A DNA stretch of 64,000 nucleotides. It comes from an uncultured Gemmata sp. GTDB taxonomy: Bacteria; Planctomycetota; Planctomycetia; Gemmatales; Gemmataceae. The stretch lies in NCBI GenBank assembly GCA_937924775.1, contig CALDUT010000001.1, positions 310,001-374,000 on the forward strand, given 5' to 3'. Shown here piece by piece: positions 24,117 through 34,250 of the stretch. The stretch's first letter is position 1; each line of letters opens with the position of its first letter. The notes under the pieces were generated by a model that ran no database searches, was not told where the DNA came from, and was given only the letters and a program-made list of their open reading frames with translations. The translations under genes were made by a program, and so were the position numbers.

Positions 24117-26063
24117 TCAATACTCGCTCAAAGCGGCCACGACGGCATTCGCATGGGGGTAACGGTCTGTCGGTTTTTTGGTCAGCAGGCGGAGAATCAC
24201 GGCTTCGAGCCACTCGGGGATGTGGGGCCGGACCTGACGGGGAGCGACGGGCTGAAGGGAACAGACCGCGTGATAGACCGCAGCACAGGTTTGCCCAGGG
24301 AAAGGAAGACGCCCAGTAGCCATCATGTACAGCACCGCGCCCAGGCTGAAGAGATCCGACAGTGGCGTCGCCTCCTCGCCTTGGATGATCTCCGGAGCCA
24401 TGTAAAATGGTGTGCCCACCAGGGACCCGTCGGCGGTCATCTTGGCATCGTCGCTGACACGAGCCAGCCCAAAATCGGTGATCTTCGCCCGGCCACTGTC
24501 GTGTTCGATGAGAATGTTGGCCGGTTTGATGTCGCGGTGAATGATGTTCTTGGCATGGGCAGCGGCAAGCCCCTTCGCTACTTGCCGGGCGATGGCGAGG
24601 ACCAGGGGAATCGGAAGTGGACCATGTTGTTGAATCTGGCTCTCCAAACAGTTGCCGTTGATATACTCCATGGCCAGATAAGTCATCCCTGCGAATTCGC
24701 GCACCGCATAAATGCGAACCACATGTTCGTTCTGAATGGCGGCCGCCACCCGAGCTTCGCGGGCAAACCGCTGCTGGGCGGCCGGCATCGCCGCTAACTC
24801 CGGGGCCAGCATCTTGATGGCGACAAAACGATCCAGACTCGGTTCCCAAGCCTTGAAGACGTAACCCATCGCCCCGCGACCAAGAATCGAAAGCAGGTGG
24901 TATTCTCCTAACAAACAGCCGCCCGCCGGGAAGTTCTCAAAAAACAACGGGCCAAACTCCGGCAATTCTCCCCCCGGGGCATATCCGGCGGTCATCACCG
25001 ACGTTTGGGTTGCGTCCGGCCTGGCGGTACGCAGTGGTGCAGAGCGAATTGTACCGCTGAGACGCGTTCGGCTCGTTTCGACCGTCAGATTCACTAACTC
25101 CGCAGCCCCAACGGCCAAGATGGCCGCAAAATCCGGGCATTGGCCAATATCCTGATTGAGAACGTTAGCAAACGCCTCGACTTTGGGGGCTATCCGTTGT
25201 AGGAATTCAATCAACGCCGATTGGGAGAGCTGGAATCGCTCCCGAGCGACCTGCAGCAATTGTTCGAGCAATTCCGGTCGCTGCACGACGGCATCGAGTT
25301 GAACCAGCCGGCTGGCGAAAGCCAGTAACTCCGCGCGTTCCCGGCGGTGCGGAAAGGCCATCACCATAGCGTCTGGCTGATGATGGAAGCGAATCGGCTC
25401 CACAATATCGTCGGGCAGTTTCCAGTTGCGTAACAGCTCGGCGCTGACATCCGCATGGTCGATGCCGAACGAGGCAATTTCGGCAACGCAGGGATTGTCG
25501 AGGATTTGATGGCTATTCTGTTGGGTATGCTGCGCCCAACGCTGGGGAAAGGCTTGTTGCAGCAGAACTACGCCCATGTCGCGGAGCAAACCGGCGACCA
25601 AATCGTCGTCCGGGGCCGGCCGGCGGTTGAGCAGGGCCAGTTCCCGAGCGATAATCGCTCCCCCGACCGAGGAAATCCAAAACTCGCGCAGTTCCGCCTC
25701 ATTGGCCTGGGGATTCTTGACCGCGGGCAGAGATAACCCCAAGGCCAGCGAGCGAACCGTTTTCAGCCCTAGCACCTGAACCGCCCGAGCCACCGATGCA
25801 ACCGGTTGCTTCAACCCGTAGATACACGAGTTGACCGCCCGCAACAGTTTGGCGCACAACGCCGGATCTAAGCTGAGAAGGGCAATGATTTCCTGCGGCT
25901 CGCAATCCGGTTTGCTGGCCGCGTTCACCACTTGCACCGCGACCGCGGGCGGGGTGGGTAACCGATTGGGATCCAGTATCGCCGCCAACAATTCGGTGCG
26001 GGTCGAAACCGGCCGATTGGAAGGCGGTGGGGTTATGGTAGGAACGTACGTTATTGCCGACAC
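24117..26063 (-). CDS. HDOD-domain/serine-threonine protein kinase fusion
   Basis: The 648-residue cytoplasmic protein joins two signalling modules. Residues about 30-235 form an HDOD domain ('LPTPPAVAVQVVNAASKP', 'SFGIDHADVSAELLRNWKLP'), which lacks HD-phosphohydrolase metal residues, as usual. Residues about 388-645 are a complete Hanks-type kinase: glycine loop GRGAMG, Lys417 in VAIKML, Glu436, catalytic HRDIKPAN (Asp511) and DFG at 530-532. No membrane segment is seen, unlike PknB-type kinases. The start is a GTG preceded two codons earlier by an in-frame TAA, so the protein cannot begin further up. HDOD proteins usually act as adaptors that sense or recruit partners, so here the HDOD part may control the kinase; that is inference. 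It is divergent from glgX. Confidence 0.92.
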   Translation of the reverse strand: MSAITYVPTITPPPSNRPVSTRTELLAAILDPNRLPTPPAVAVQVVNAASKPDCEPQEIIALLSLDPALCAKLLRAVNSCIYGLKQPVASVARAVQVLGLKTVRSLALGLSLPAVKNPQANEAELREFWISSVGGAIIARELALLNRRPAPDDDLVAGLLRDMGVVLLQQAFPQRWAQHTQQNSHQILDNPCVAEIASFGIDHADVSAELLRNWKLPDDIVEPIRFHHQPDAMVMAFPHRRERAELLAFASRLVQLDAVVQRPELLEQLLQVARERFQLSQSALIEFLQRIAPKVEAFANVLNQDIGQCPDFAAILAVGAAELVNLTVETSRTRLSGTIRSAPLRTARPDATQTSVMTAGYAPGGELPEFGPLFFENFPAGGCLLGEYHLLSILGRGAMGYVFKAWEPSLDRFVAIKMLAPELAAMPAAQQRFAREARVAAAIQNEHVVRIYAVREFAGMTYLAMEYINGNCLESQIQQHGPLPIPLVLAIARQVAKGLAAAHAKNIIHRDIKPANILIEHDSGRAKITDFGLARVSDDAKMTADGSLVGTPFYMAPEIIQGEEATPLSDLFSLGAVLYMMATGRLPFPGQTCAAVYHAVCSLQPVAPRQVRPHIPEWLEAVILRLLTKKPTDRYPHANAVVAALSEY

Positions 26064-26358
26064 GGATTACCGTCCGTGAATAAGTGCCATTCTGGATGGC
26101 GATATTGCGCGTGTGTAACTTGCGATACGATTGCCGCGAGGTCAAATTCTTTCGTATCTTCTTTCCCTTTCAGAACTTAATATTCCTGCACGAGTGAAAC
26201 AACAGTCTCAACCGCCACCTGCCCCCACCAATGGGGCCATGTCAAGTGCGTCCGGGGACAGCGGGATGTGTTGCAACCGTGAACATCGCCACCGGTGGTT
26301 GCCTCTCCGGGTGTGAACCATAACCGTAACTCGGTTCGTCCTTCGTCGGAGTTCGAGA

Positions 26359-28653
26359 ATGTCCAAATTTCGTACAAGTCGCGGACGGCCTTTGCCGCTG
26401 GGGGCGACAGCGACCCCGGAAGGGATCAATTTCGCTCTGCTCTGCCGCCACGGACACGATGTGACGCTGGTGATTTTACCGGAAGAAGGCGGAAACACTC
26501 CGCTGGCGGAATTTCGCCTCGATCCCCATAAGAACCGCACCGGCGACCACTGGCACATCCGCGTTCACGATTTGCCGGATGTTTTCTGTTATGGCTGGCG
26601 GGTGGATGGTCCGCGCGGGCCCCGGACCCGCTTCAATCCCTCGCGGTTACTGCTGGATCCAGCCGCCACGATACTCTCGCATGGCGAAGTGTGGGCCGGA
26701 ACATGCGAAATTGATCCCGACCGCACCCTGCGCCGCAGTCTCTTCCGCCGGGGCATCCGCTACGATTGGGGCGACGACGCCCCACCGCTGATCGAATATG
26801 AAGATTCCATCATCTACGAATTGCATGTCCGCGGCTTTACCTGTCATCCCTCCAGCGGGGTCAAACACCCCGGAACTTTCCGCGGTATCATCGAGAAGAT
26901 TCCCTATCTGAAATGGCTGGGGATTACCGCGGTCGAACTGATGCCGGTGTTCGAATGGGACGAATGCGATTGCCCGTTTACCAATCCTTTCACCGGGGAG
27001 AAAATGACCAACTTTTGGGGCTACAACCCCATCGCGTTTGCCGCCCCGAAGGCCGCCTTTGCCTCTAATGCCAAACAACACCTGCAAACGCACGAATTCC
27101 GCGACATGGTGAAAGCCCTGCACGCCGCGGGTATCGAAGTGATTCTCGATGTGGTGTTCAACCACACTGGCGAGGGCGACGATCGCGGACGCACCTACAG
27201 TTTCCGCGGCCTTGATAACGAGCTGTACTATCTTCTGGATGAACAGGGACGCTATCTGAACTACTCAGGCTGCGGCAATACCGTCAATTGCAATCATCCG
27301 GTGGTGCGCGATCTGATCATGACGTGCTTGCGCTACTGGGTCGGGGATATGCATGTGGATGGTTTCCGCTTCGATTTGGCCAGTATTCTGGGGCGGGACC
27401 GCCGCGGGCATGTGATGGTCGAACCCCCGGTGATTGAAAGCATCACGGAGGATGGCGTTCTGGCCGATGCCAAGCTGATTGCTGAACCGTGGGATGCCGC
27501 GGGCTTGTATCAGGTGGGCCGGTTCCCGTTTGGCCGCCGCTGGAGCGAATGGAATGGTAAGTATCGTGATGATGTTCGTCAGTTTTGGCGGGGCGATCTG
27601 GGCTTCGCAGGAGCAGTCGCTAGCCGCATTTGCGGCAGTTCTGATCTGTACCAGTGGAATGGCCGGCTACCGCGGCATTCTATCAACTTCATCACCGCCC
27701 ACGACGGCTTCACTCTCTACGACCTGGTGAGCTACAACCACAAGCACAACGAAGCCAACGGGGAAGGCAACCGCGATGGCTCCAACGAAAACCACTCGTG
27801 GAATTGCGGTGTAGAAGGCGACACCGACGACCCCACCGTTCTGCGTCTCCGCTATCGGCAAGCCCGGAACATGATGACCACGTTGATGCTCAGCCAAGGA
27901 GTGCCGATGATTCTGGCTGGGGATGAGTTTCTCCGGACCCAAAAAGGCAACAACAATCCATGGTGCCAAGATAACGAAATTTCGTGGGTGAATTGGGAAT
28001 TCGCAGAAAAACACAAGGATTTCTTACGCTTTGTTCGGGAGTTGATCTGGCTCCGGAAACGGCACCCGGCACTGCGGCGGCGGCGATTTTTCCTCGGCGA
28101 CCTGCTCCGCTGCGATTGGCCCCGAGACCGCGGCCTGCATGCCGCCCCGTTTTTGTCCGCCGCGGTTCCCATTCCGCCTGAAGTCGCGGACTGGTTTCCC
28201 AGCGCTGGCCCGGTTCGCCCTGGGGATGCCGGCTTACCCCGCGAGGTGGAAACACCGCCACCTGCCGGCTTCAACCGCCCCAGCCGCGATCCGAGCTTGA
28301 CAGCCCCTGTACTGGCCGACATCCACTGGCACGGCGTTGAACCTTATAAACCCGATTTTAGCTTCACCGCGCGCACGCTTGCGTTCGCTCTCGATGGCCG
28401 CTTTACTGGTCGCGAACGCGATCCCGATTACCAAATCGACAACGACTTTTACGTGGCCATGAATGCCTGGAGCGACCCGGTGCAGTTCCGCATTCCAGCG
28501 GCTCCCACCCGTCGGCGTTGGCATCGGGTCATCGATACGGCCTTGGCTCCCCCAGAGGATTTTGTACCTGAAGGAACTGGACCAGTGATCGCAGAAGGCA
28601 CGATTTATCCCGTGGCCCCGTATAGCATGATCGTGCTGATTTCAGAATCGTGA
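26359..28653 (+). CDS. glgX: Glycogen debranching enzyme (isoamylase type, GH13_11)
   Basis: The 764-residue cytoplasmic enzyme hydrolyses alpha-1,6 branch points of glycogen or limit dextrin. An N-terminal CBM48-type domain (about 10-110) precedes the GH13 barrel: 'VILDVVFNHTGEGDDRGRTY', nucleophile Asp339 in DGFRFDLAS, acid/base Glu376 in LIAEPWD and Asp449 in ITAHDG. The C-terminal part keeps 'DIHWHGVEPYKPDFS' and 'TLAFALDGR'. A Pro-rich stretch of about 70 residues (581-652) is inserted between 'RRRRFFLG' and 'DIHWHG', where GlgX proteins normally have only a few residues. The ATG at 26359 is the first in frame after the family start. No other glycogen gene is adjacent. The stop codon lies in a 13-bp tandem duplication. 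Confidence 0.95.
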   Translation: MSKFRTSRGRPLPLGATATPEGINFALLCRHGHDVTLVILPEEGGNTPLAEFRLDPHKNRTGDHWHIRVHDLPDVFCYGWRVDGPRGPRTRFNPSRLLLDPAATILSHGEVWAGTCEIDPDRTLRRSLFRRGIRYDWGDDAPPLIEYEDSIIYELHVRGFTCHPSSGVKHPGTFRGIIEKIPYLKWLGITAVELMPVFEWDECDCPFTNPFTGEKMTNFWGYNPIAFAAPKAAFASNAKQHLQTHEFRDMVKALHAAGIEVILDVVFNHTGEGDDRGRTYSFRGLDNELYYLLDEQGRYLNYSGCGNTVNCNHPVVRDLIMTCLRYWVGDMHVDGFRFDLASILGRDRRGHVMVEPPVIESITEDGVLADAKLIAEPWDAAGLYQVGRFPFGRRWSEWNGKYRDDVRQFWRGDLGFAGAVASRICGSSDLYQWNGRLPRHSINFITAHDGFTLYDLVSYNHKHNEANGEGNRDGSNENHSWNCGVEGDTDDPTVLRLRYRQARNMMTTLMLSQGVPMILAGDEFLRTQKGNNNPWCQDNEISWVNWEFAEKHKDFLRFVRELIWLRKRHPALRRRRFFLGDLLRCDWPRDRGLHAAPFLSAAVPIPPEVADWFPSAGPVRPGDAGLPREVETPPPAGFNRPSRDPSLTAPVLADIHWHGVEPYKPDFSFTARTLAFALDGRFTGRERDPDYQIDNDFYVAMNAWSDPVQFRIPAAPTRRRWHRVIDTALAPPEDFVPEGTGPVIAEGTIYPVAPYSMIVLISES

Positions 28654-28675
28654 GATTCCAAAGTGAGATTCCAAA
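28650..28675 (+). repeat. 13-bp perfect tandem duplication covering the glgX stop codon
   Basis: GTGAGATTCCAAA occurs twice head to tail. The first copy contains the TGA stop of glgX (28651-28653). Because 13 is not a multiple of three, the copy places a second TGA in another frame. Confidence 0.9.
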
Positions 28676-28822
28676 GCCCGAGGGTCACGCAATCATCAGT
28701 AAACGAATCAGCCATATGAACATAATTTCGACCCGGCATCCGCCCTGGGGGTGCAGGACAGATGCCAGGCGAATGAGCAACGCCGTCAGAGACGATGAGC
28801 CTGAAGGTTAAGAACTTTTTGC

Positions 28823-29935
28823 TCAGAAATCGACGTTGATCACTTCTCCCCCAGCGCGGGTGCCCATGGCCGAGAAGGCCGCCGGGGAGATCGTGTCGCG
28901 GATGAAACGGACGCTACCATCCCCCATCACAAAGTTCGCACCGCCGGCATGCCGACTGCCGAAGCTCACTTCGTATGCCGCCCAGCTCATGTCGTTGTCG
29001 GCCCAGGTTGTCGCGGTGGGATGCGGCCGGGGGTAATTGATGCGGACCGCGGTGCTACCGCCCATTTCCGACCAGTCGGTACCTTCCCAACAGTCGAAAT
29101 CGTCGCCGCCAATAATGTAGTGGTCTTTCTTACCCGCATTGCGGTTCGATTCACCCAACGACGAGTAGGTCGGCAATAGCGGGTCCGGTTCCGCTTCGCC
29201 AATCATCAGCGTGTTGGAAAGACCATCCGTCACGCTCATGAGCGTGACCGGCCCCCCTGGGCCACCATTAGCCAACCGCGTACCGCTACAGCCTGTACCC
29301 AACGGACGCGGACGAACAATGAACATGCCATCGAGTTCCGATAGGTGCTTGGCTCCCGGAATCACCCCCGCGCCGACACCCCAACCGAGTTGGCAGGGGA
29401 TTTGGCCACCAGCCGGTTTGCCGTCGTGCGGTTGCAGCCCGGTCACAACCCCTAGATAGTTTCCCGTGGCCCGATCGGCAAACCAGGGTGGATTTTCCAC
29501 CGAACCGTCGAAGAGCCGCTCGGGGATGTTCGTTGAGGGGCAGCGGTAGGTTTTGATCGGGATTCCAGCCGCCGCCACATGGCGTTCAAAGGCACTGCTG
29601 GAGGTGATTTGAGGATTAACGACCGCCGTCGCCGCGGCCCAGTTCACTGCCCCGAACGTCAAAGCCTTGAAGGTGGGCTCTTGCTCGATGTAGGGCAACA
29701 AAAACGCGGTCCAGTGACCGCCTTCTTCCGCCTCGCCCAACATCGGCACGCGGTCGTTGTGAACGTTGGCGAAGTTATGGACTGCCAGCCCCATTTGTTT
29801 GAGGTTGTTCTGACAGCTCATCCGCGCCGCCGCTTCGCGGACTTTCTGCACCGCCGGCAATAACAAGCCGATAAGAATCGCGATAATCGCGATCACCACC
29901 AACAACTCAATCAGCGTAAACCCTCGGCGCTTCAT
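28823..29935 (-). CDS. DUF1559 family protein with type IV pilin-like N-terminus
   Basis: The 370-residue protein is of the large planctomycete DUF1559 family. Its N-terminus is a type IV prepilin signal ([20 protein letters not shown]) cut by prepilin peptidase before the Phe. A hydrophobic helix and the conserved '[20 protein letters not shown]' follow. A long beta-rich domain then contains '[11 protein letters not shown]' and ends with the family hallmark '[20 protein letters not shown]'. The exact role is unknown; these proteins are thought to be surface or pseudopilus components. ATG 29935 has GGGAGGT close upstream, and the 32 codons above it are not pilin-like. The lipoprotein gene lies 55 bp upstream in the same direction, the usual pairing for DUF1559 genes. 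Confidence 0.93.
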   Translation of the reverse strand: MKRRGFTLIELLVVIAIIAILIGLLLPAVQKVREAAARMSCQNNLKQMGLAVHNFANVHNDRVPMLGEAEEGGHWTAFLLPYIEQEPTFKALTFGAVNWAAATAVVNPQITSSSAFERHVAAAGIPIKTYRCPSTNIPERLFDGSVENPPWFADRATGNYLGVVTGLQPHDGKPAGGQIPCQLGWGVGAGVIPGAKHLSELDGMFIVRPRPLGTGCSGTRLANGGPGGPVTLMSVTDGLSNTLMIGEAEPDPLLPTYSSLGESNRNAGKKDHYIIGGDDFDCWEGTDWSEMGGSTAVRINYPRPHPTATTWADNDMSWAAYEVSFGSRHAGGANFVMGDGSVRFIRDTISPAAFSAMGTRAGGEVINVDF

Positions 29936-29990
29936 GATGCACCTCCCTAAAAAGTGGTGATAACCACCATCGACACAGTTCGGTGGGCCG

Positions 29991-30467
29991 TTATTTCGCC
30001 GGAATATCGTATGTAAACATATTTTCACCACTTGTGACCGTGAAACGCACGGGTGTGGTGCTGTTGGCTTTACCTTCCAAATGGCTGTCGGGCACCAACT
30101 CGATCATGGTGATGCCAGCCTCGCTCGGCTTGTCGTCGGGGCTCAGTTTGGCGGCCGCCGCGGTGTTCTGTTTCGGCACCTGACAGGTGAAGGTGACGAC
30201 GTATTCGCCCGCGGGCAGCCCCACCCCAGTATTGCTGCGGACCACCAAATTACCGTGTTGGTCGGTTTCGCCCACGCCCATGTTGAAGCGGTTGACCTCG
30301 CCCGACGCGGGGCGGAAATAAACCAACAACCGTGGATAGGCTTTGCCACCCAAAGTCACTTGACCTTTGATCTCGTAGATGGGGGGATCGCCCCCACAAC
30401 CGGTCATAGCCGCTACGACCACCAAACTCGCAAACGGCGTCAGCCACCGGATCACTTGTGTGAACAT
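29991..30467 (-). CDS. Small lipoprotein with transthyretin/carboxypeptidase-regulatory-like beta domain
   Basis: The 158-residue lipoprotein has a signal with lipobox AAMTGC (cysteine near residue 24). The mature part has a beta-sandwich pattern: '[20 protein letters not shown]', '[20 protein letters not shown]' and '[13 protein letters not shown]'. This is the pattern seen in the small lipoproteins that accompany DUF1559 genes in planctomycetes. It has no catalytic motif, so a structural or binding role is likely. GGGGAG stands upstream of ATG 30467. It is the first gene of a two-gene unit with the DUF1559 protein, and its promoter should lie in the 531-bp region that follows. Confidence 0.85.
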   Translation of the reverse strand: MFTQVIRWLTPFASLVVVAAMTGCGGDPPIYEIKGQVTLGGKAYPRLLVYFRPASGEVNRFNMGVGETDQHGNLVVRSNTGVGLPAGEYVVTFTCQVPKQNTAAAAKLSPDDKPSEAGITMIELVPDSHLEGKANSTTPVRFTVTSGENMFTYDIPAK

Positions 30468-30998
30468 CGTTGCACTCCCCAGGTGCCAGATTCGCGCAAT
30501 TAGAGTAATCCGCGTTGAAGAATGTCTTGTGATCTATTTTTGTAGATTCAGTACAGATCGAGAATCTGTATCTTACACCGTGACCTATACAGTAATCTGT
30601 CCTACCCGGGCCAATCCTTCGTTGCCTTCCGTGGTCAACGACACCTTGAGCGGAAGAAATCCGAGTTGTTGTTGGCACGCGACCACGCGGTGGGTGCAGG
30701 CGAACAAAAGCCTCAGGCAACGAGAGGTCCGGCTTGGTGAAAGGCCCCCCCGGTGACGAAGATTTCTCATAGTGGCATATTGGGGGGGGGCCGTCTGTGA
30801 TCAATTCTTGGACAGCTACAGGGCGAACCGATGACGCAATTTGGGAGATCGGCCCCTTATTTCGCCCGCAACAGGAGGAAGTGCATATAAGAAATCCTAA
30901 TGCGAATCGGCCGGCGCAAGGGGACCATATACGCTCATTTTGAGAACGCGTAAGATTCCCTGCACCGGAGGCTAATAACAACTAAAACCGAGGGAACC
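30468..30998. other. Divergent intergenic region, 531 bp, with a 7-bp inverted repeat
   Basis: It separates the lipoprotein gene (minus) from icd (plus), so it should contain promoters for both. The clearest element is TACAGAT-5-ATCTGTA at 30552-30570, a candidate operator or small hairpin in an AT-richer patch, followed by a further CAGTAATCTGT. A run of nine G lies at 30782-30790. Reading frames here have no ribosome binding site or recognisable protein. Confidence 0.4.
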
Positions 30999-32462
30999 AT
31001 GACTGCAAGCAGCTCCAAGAAGGCCGTGACGCTGATTCCCGGCGATGGGATTGGCCCCGAATGCGTGGACAGCGCCCGGCGTATCATCGACGCGACCGGT
31101 GTCGCCATCGAATGGGAAGTGCGGCACGCGGGTGAAAGCGTTTTCAAACAAGGGGTTCCCTCGGGTGTTCCGCCTGAAACGATCGAATCCATTCGCAAAA
31201 CCCGCTGTGTTCTCAAAGGGCCTCTGGGCACACCTGTTGGTTACGGGGAAAAATCGGCCAACGTCACGCTCCGCAAGCTATTCGAGACCTTCGCCAACAT
31301 TCGTCCGGTCCGCGAACTGCCCGGTGTGCCCACACCCTACAGTGGCCGTGGGATCGACCTGGTCGTTATTCGCGAAAACGTTGAAGACCTCTACGCGGGC
31401 ATCGAACACATGCAGAGCCCCGGCGTCGCGCAGTGCTTGAAATTAATCAGTCGCAAGGGTTGTGAGAAAATTGTGCGTTTGGCGTTTGAGTTTGCCCGCA
31501 GCGAAGGCCGTAAGAGTGTCGCTTGCGCCACCAAATCGAACATTATGAAACTCACCGAAGGGATGCTGAAGCGCACCTTCGAAGAAATCGCCAAGGAATA
31601 TCCGGACATTCAAGCCTGGCATGTGATCGTCGATAACTGTGCGCATCAATTGGTGAAAAAGCCGGAGCAGTTCGACGTGATCGTGACCACGAACATGAAT
31701 GGCGACATCCTCAGCGATTTGACCAGCGCCCTGGTAGGCGGTTTGGGGTTTGCCCCCAGCGCCAATTTGGGTAATGATGTCGCCATTTTTGAAGCGGTGC
31801 ATGGCAGCGCTCCCAAATACGCCGGTAAGAACATTATCAATCCCACCGCCGTAATAGGAAGTGCCATCATGATGCTGCGGCATTTAGGGGAATTGGAAAC
31901 GGCGGCCCGCATCGAAAATGCCCTCCTCGTCACTTTAGAAGAAGGAAAGGTCCGCACCGGAGATGTGGTAGGTTATGATAGTGGCCAAGCCGGGACCACC
32001 ACCGCCTTCACCGACGAAATTATCCGCAATCTGGGGCGAACCCCAAAATCGGTAACAACCCGTAGTTACCGGCCGCTGCAGATTCCGCGGTTACCGTCAG
32101 ACCCAGTCCGTGTACGACCGCAAAAGCGGAGAGCGATGGGCGCGGATGTGTTTGTCGAAACCGGTGAGCTGCCCCCCGTTTTGGGCCCAGCCCTAGAAGC
32201 GTTAGCCGAAGGCACCGCTTTGAAGTTGAAGATGGTTTCCAACCGCGGCACACAAGTGTACCCCGACAAGGGTACCATGATCGACTGTGTGGACCATTAC
32301 CGTTGTCGATTTGTACTGCGCGATCCACAGGGGGAATTGACCGACCCACAATTATTGGAACTTCTCAGCCGCATCAGTGCGAAATACCAATGGATGCATG
32401 TGGAGAAGTTGCAAGAGTTTGACGATCAACCCGGCTACACCAAAGCCCAAGGCGAAGATTAA
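30999..32462 (+). CDS. icd: Isocitrate dehydrogenase (NADP-type) with C-terminal extension
   Basis: The 487-residue TCA-cycle enzyme oxidatively decarboxylates isocitrate to 2-oxoglutarate. Its catalytic region (about 1-345) shows 'VTLIPGDGIGPECVDSAR', the substrate segment 'KSANVTLRKLFETFANIRPV', 'LVVIRENVEDLYAGIE', the metal-site 'NMNGDILSDLTSALVGGLG' and 'AVHGSAPKYAGKNIINPTA'. A further 140 residues ('PVRVRPQKRRAMGADVFVET' onward) match the C-terminal domain of the Thermus-type long enzymes, so its length is normal for that branch. Coenzyme choice is inferred from the family, not read from residues. ATG 30999 follows GAGGGA. It ends 18 bp before the ABC gene, so they may share a transcript, with no obvious functional link. 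Confidence 0.94.
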   Translation: MTASSSKKAVTLIPGDGIGPECVDSARRIIDATGVAIEWEVRHAGESVFKQGVPSGVPPETIESIRKTRCVLKGPLGTPVGYGEKSANVTLRKLFETFANIRPVRELPGVPTPYSGRGIDLVVIRENVEDLYAGIEHMQSPGVAQCLKLISRKGCEKIVRLAFEFARSEGRKSVACATKSNIMKLTEGMLKRTFEEIAKEYPDIQAWHVIVDNCAHQLVKKPEQFDVIVTTNMNGDILSDLTSALVGGLGFAPSANLGNDVAIFEAVHGSAPKYAGKNIINPTAVIGSAIMMLRHLGELETAARIENALLVTLEEGKVRTGDVVGYDSGQAGTTTAFTDEIIRNLGRTPKSVTTRSYRPLQIPRLPSDPVRVRPQKRRAMGADVFVETGELPPVLGPALEALAEGTALKLKMVSNRGTQVYPDKGTMIDCVDHYRCRFVLRDPQGELTDPQLLELLSRISAKYQWMHVEKLQEFDDQPGYTKAQGED

Positions 32463-32480
32463 CCCGCGGTCGGAGGCGTG

Positions 32481-34250
32481 ATGACCGAAGAAACCCAGAC
32501 GCACCACAGCCCGGTCGAATCCGCCCACGACCACGACCCGGGCCAGGATCATGGCTACAGTCATGGCCACGATCACCCACCGGCCCGTCCCTTCACCCGG
32601 CTGCAACACCTGCTGCAGCCGGAACGCCAGGATATTTTTGCCATCATCCTGTTCGCTTTCGCCGTGGCGGTGCTGTCGTTGGCCACTCCTATCGCCGTCG
32701 AAACCTTGGTCAACACCGTGGCTTTCGGCATTCTCATGTGGCCGGTGATGGTCATTGCCACTGTATTGATGTGTTGCTTGGGTTTGGCCGCAACCATTCG
32801 AGCCATGCAGGTCTACGTCATCGAGTGTCTGCAACGTCGCCTGTTTGTACGTGTGGTCGCGGATTATGCTTATCGGATGCCCCGGTTGCGGCTGGAATCG
32901 TTCGACTATCGTTATGGTCCGGAGTTAGTCAATCGCTTCTTCGATGTTCTGAACGTCCAGAAGTCGGCTGCCACCCTCTTGGTCGATGGTGTGGCAGTGA
33001 TCGTTACCGCCAGCGTGGGCATGGTCGTTCTGGCGTTCTACCACCCCTTTCTCCTCGGTTTCGACATTATTCTGATCTGCCTAATGGCTTTCCTAATGTT
33101 CGGCTTGGGTTGGGGGGGGATCCGTACCAGCTTAGAAGAATCGCACGCCAAGTACGATGTGGCCGCGTGGTTGGAAGAGTTGCTCCGCTGCTTGCGTGCC
33201 TTCAAGTTCTCCAGTGGGCAGACGCTGGCGTTGCAAAAAGCCGACCTTTTGGCCAACCAGTATGTGCGGGCCCGCGAACAACACTTCCGCATCGTCTGGC
33301 GGCAAACCCTGTTTGCTTTCGGTGTTCAAGTGGTCGCCAGTACAACCCTGTTGGGTTTGGGCGGCTATCTCGTCATCACGCAGCAACTAACATTGGGCCA
33401 ACTCGTGGCTGCAGAGATGATTGTGACCCTGGTGGTGGCTTCGGTTTCACGGCTTGGCAAGTATGCCGAAGTCTTTTACGATTTAATGGCCGGGTCTGAA
33501 AAATTGGGCCTGATCACCGATCTCCCCTTGGAACGGGAAGGAGGCGAAGCCCCCCCCGATTCGGGCAAGGGTGTCACCATCCGAGTACGCGGTGTCGATC
33601 ATATTATTCGTCACTCTCTACCCACAACCAATGAGCTGACGATCGCCGCCAATGAACGCGTCGCGATTGTCGGTCCGCCGGGTTCCGGGAAGACCACCTT
33701 CTTTGAATTCATTTGTGGTTTGCGGGAATCCCGGCATGGCCGCGTGGAAATCGACGGGATCGACATCCGCTCGCTGTCGCTCGAATATCTCCGCGAACAG
33801 ATGGCTTTGGTGGAATGGTCCGACATTTTCATCGGCACCGTCCTGGAGAATGTCCGCGTGGGCCGGACCCACTTGAGCGCAACCGATGTCCGTGATGCCC
33901 TTCAAGTCGTGGGCTTACTCAGCGTCGTCCACGATTTGCCCAACGGTTTGGAAACCCAGTTAGTTCCTAATGGTCGGCCCCTGTCGGCCAGCCAAGCCCT
34001 CCGTCTGACAATCGCCCGGGCCATCGCTGGCCGGCCACGATTACTGATTCTCGATGGTGTGTTGGATGCCCTCGATCTGCGCGAATGCCCAGAACTGTTG
34101 CCCTGTTTGTTCGACCGCCAAAACCCCTGGACCTTGCTAGTCGCCTCTGCCAATCCTGTGGTGGTTGGCCTGTGTGACCGCATTATCAGCCTTTCCGCCA
34201 CCGATTTGACGCGACTGGCCCAATTTACCGAACCGGAGAGCAATCCATGA
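32481..34250 (+). CDS. ABC exporter subunit (membrane + ATPase domains) with degenerate ATPase motifs and His-rich N-terminus
   Basis: The 589-residue half-transporter begins with a histidine/aspartate-rich tail ('HDHDPGQDHGYSHGHDHPP', about 16-34). Six-helix exporter segments run about 50-340, and the nucleotide-binding domain from about 365. Walker A (GPPGSGKTT, 398-406) is intact, but the signature reads LSASQ instead of LSGGQ. Walker B ends LILDG, so the catalytic Glu is Gly526, and the H-loop reads ASANP with no His. The Q-loop position is also non-canonical. As a homodimer it should hydrolyse ATP poorly or not at all. It is translationally coupled to the HlyD-type gene (ATGA overlap), so it belongs to a type I-like export complex. 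I chose ATG 32481 over GTG 32478 because GGAGG is four bases upstream. Confidence 0.9.
   Translation: MTEETQTHHSPVESAHDHDPGQDHGYSHGHDHPPARPFTRLQHLLQPERQDIFAIILFAFAVAVLSLATPIAVETLVNTVAFGILMWPVMVIATVLMCCLGLAATIRAMQVYVIECLQRRLFVRVVADYAYRMPRLRLESFDYRYGPELVNRFFDVLNVQKSAATLLVDGVAVIVTASVGMVVLAFYHPFLLGFDIILICLMAFLMFGLGWGGIRTSLEESHAKYDVAAWLEELLRCLRAFKFSSGQTLALQKADLLANQYVRAREQHFRIVWRQTLFAFGVQVVASTTLLGLGGYLVITQQLTLGQLVAAEMIVTLVVASVSRLGKYAEVFYDLMAGSEKLGLITDLPLEREGGEAPPDSGKGVTIRVRGVDHIIRHSLPTTNELTIAANERVAIVGPPGSGKTTFFEFICGLRESRHGRVEIDGIDIRSLSLEYLREQMALVEWSDIFIGTVLENVRVGRTHLSATDVRDALQVVGLLSVVHDLPNGLETQLVPNGRPLSASQALRLTIARAIAGRPRLLILDGVLDALDLRECPELLPCLFDRQNPWTLLVASANPVVVGLCDRIISLSATDLTRLAQFTEPESNP

Noticed and set aside
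30782-30790. Run of nine G as a phase-variable tract
   Set aside because: It lies in non-coding sequence far from either start codon; no gene would be switched by slippage.
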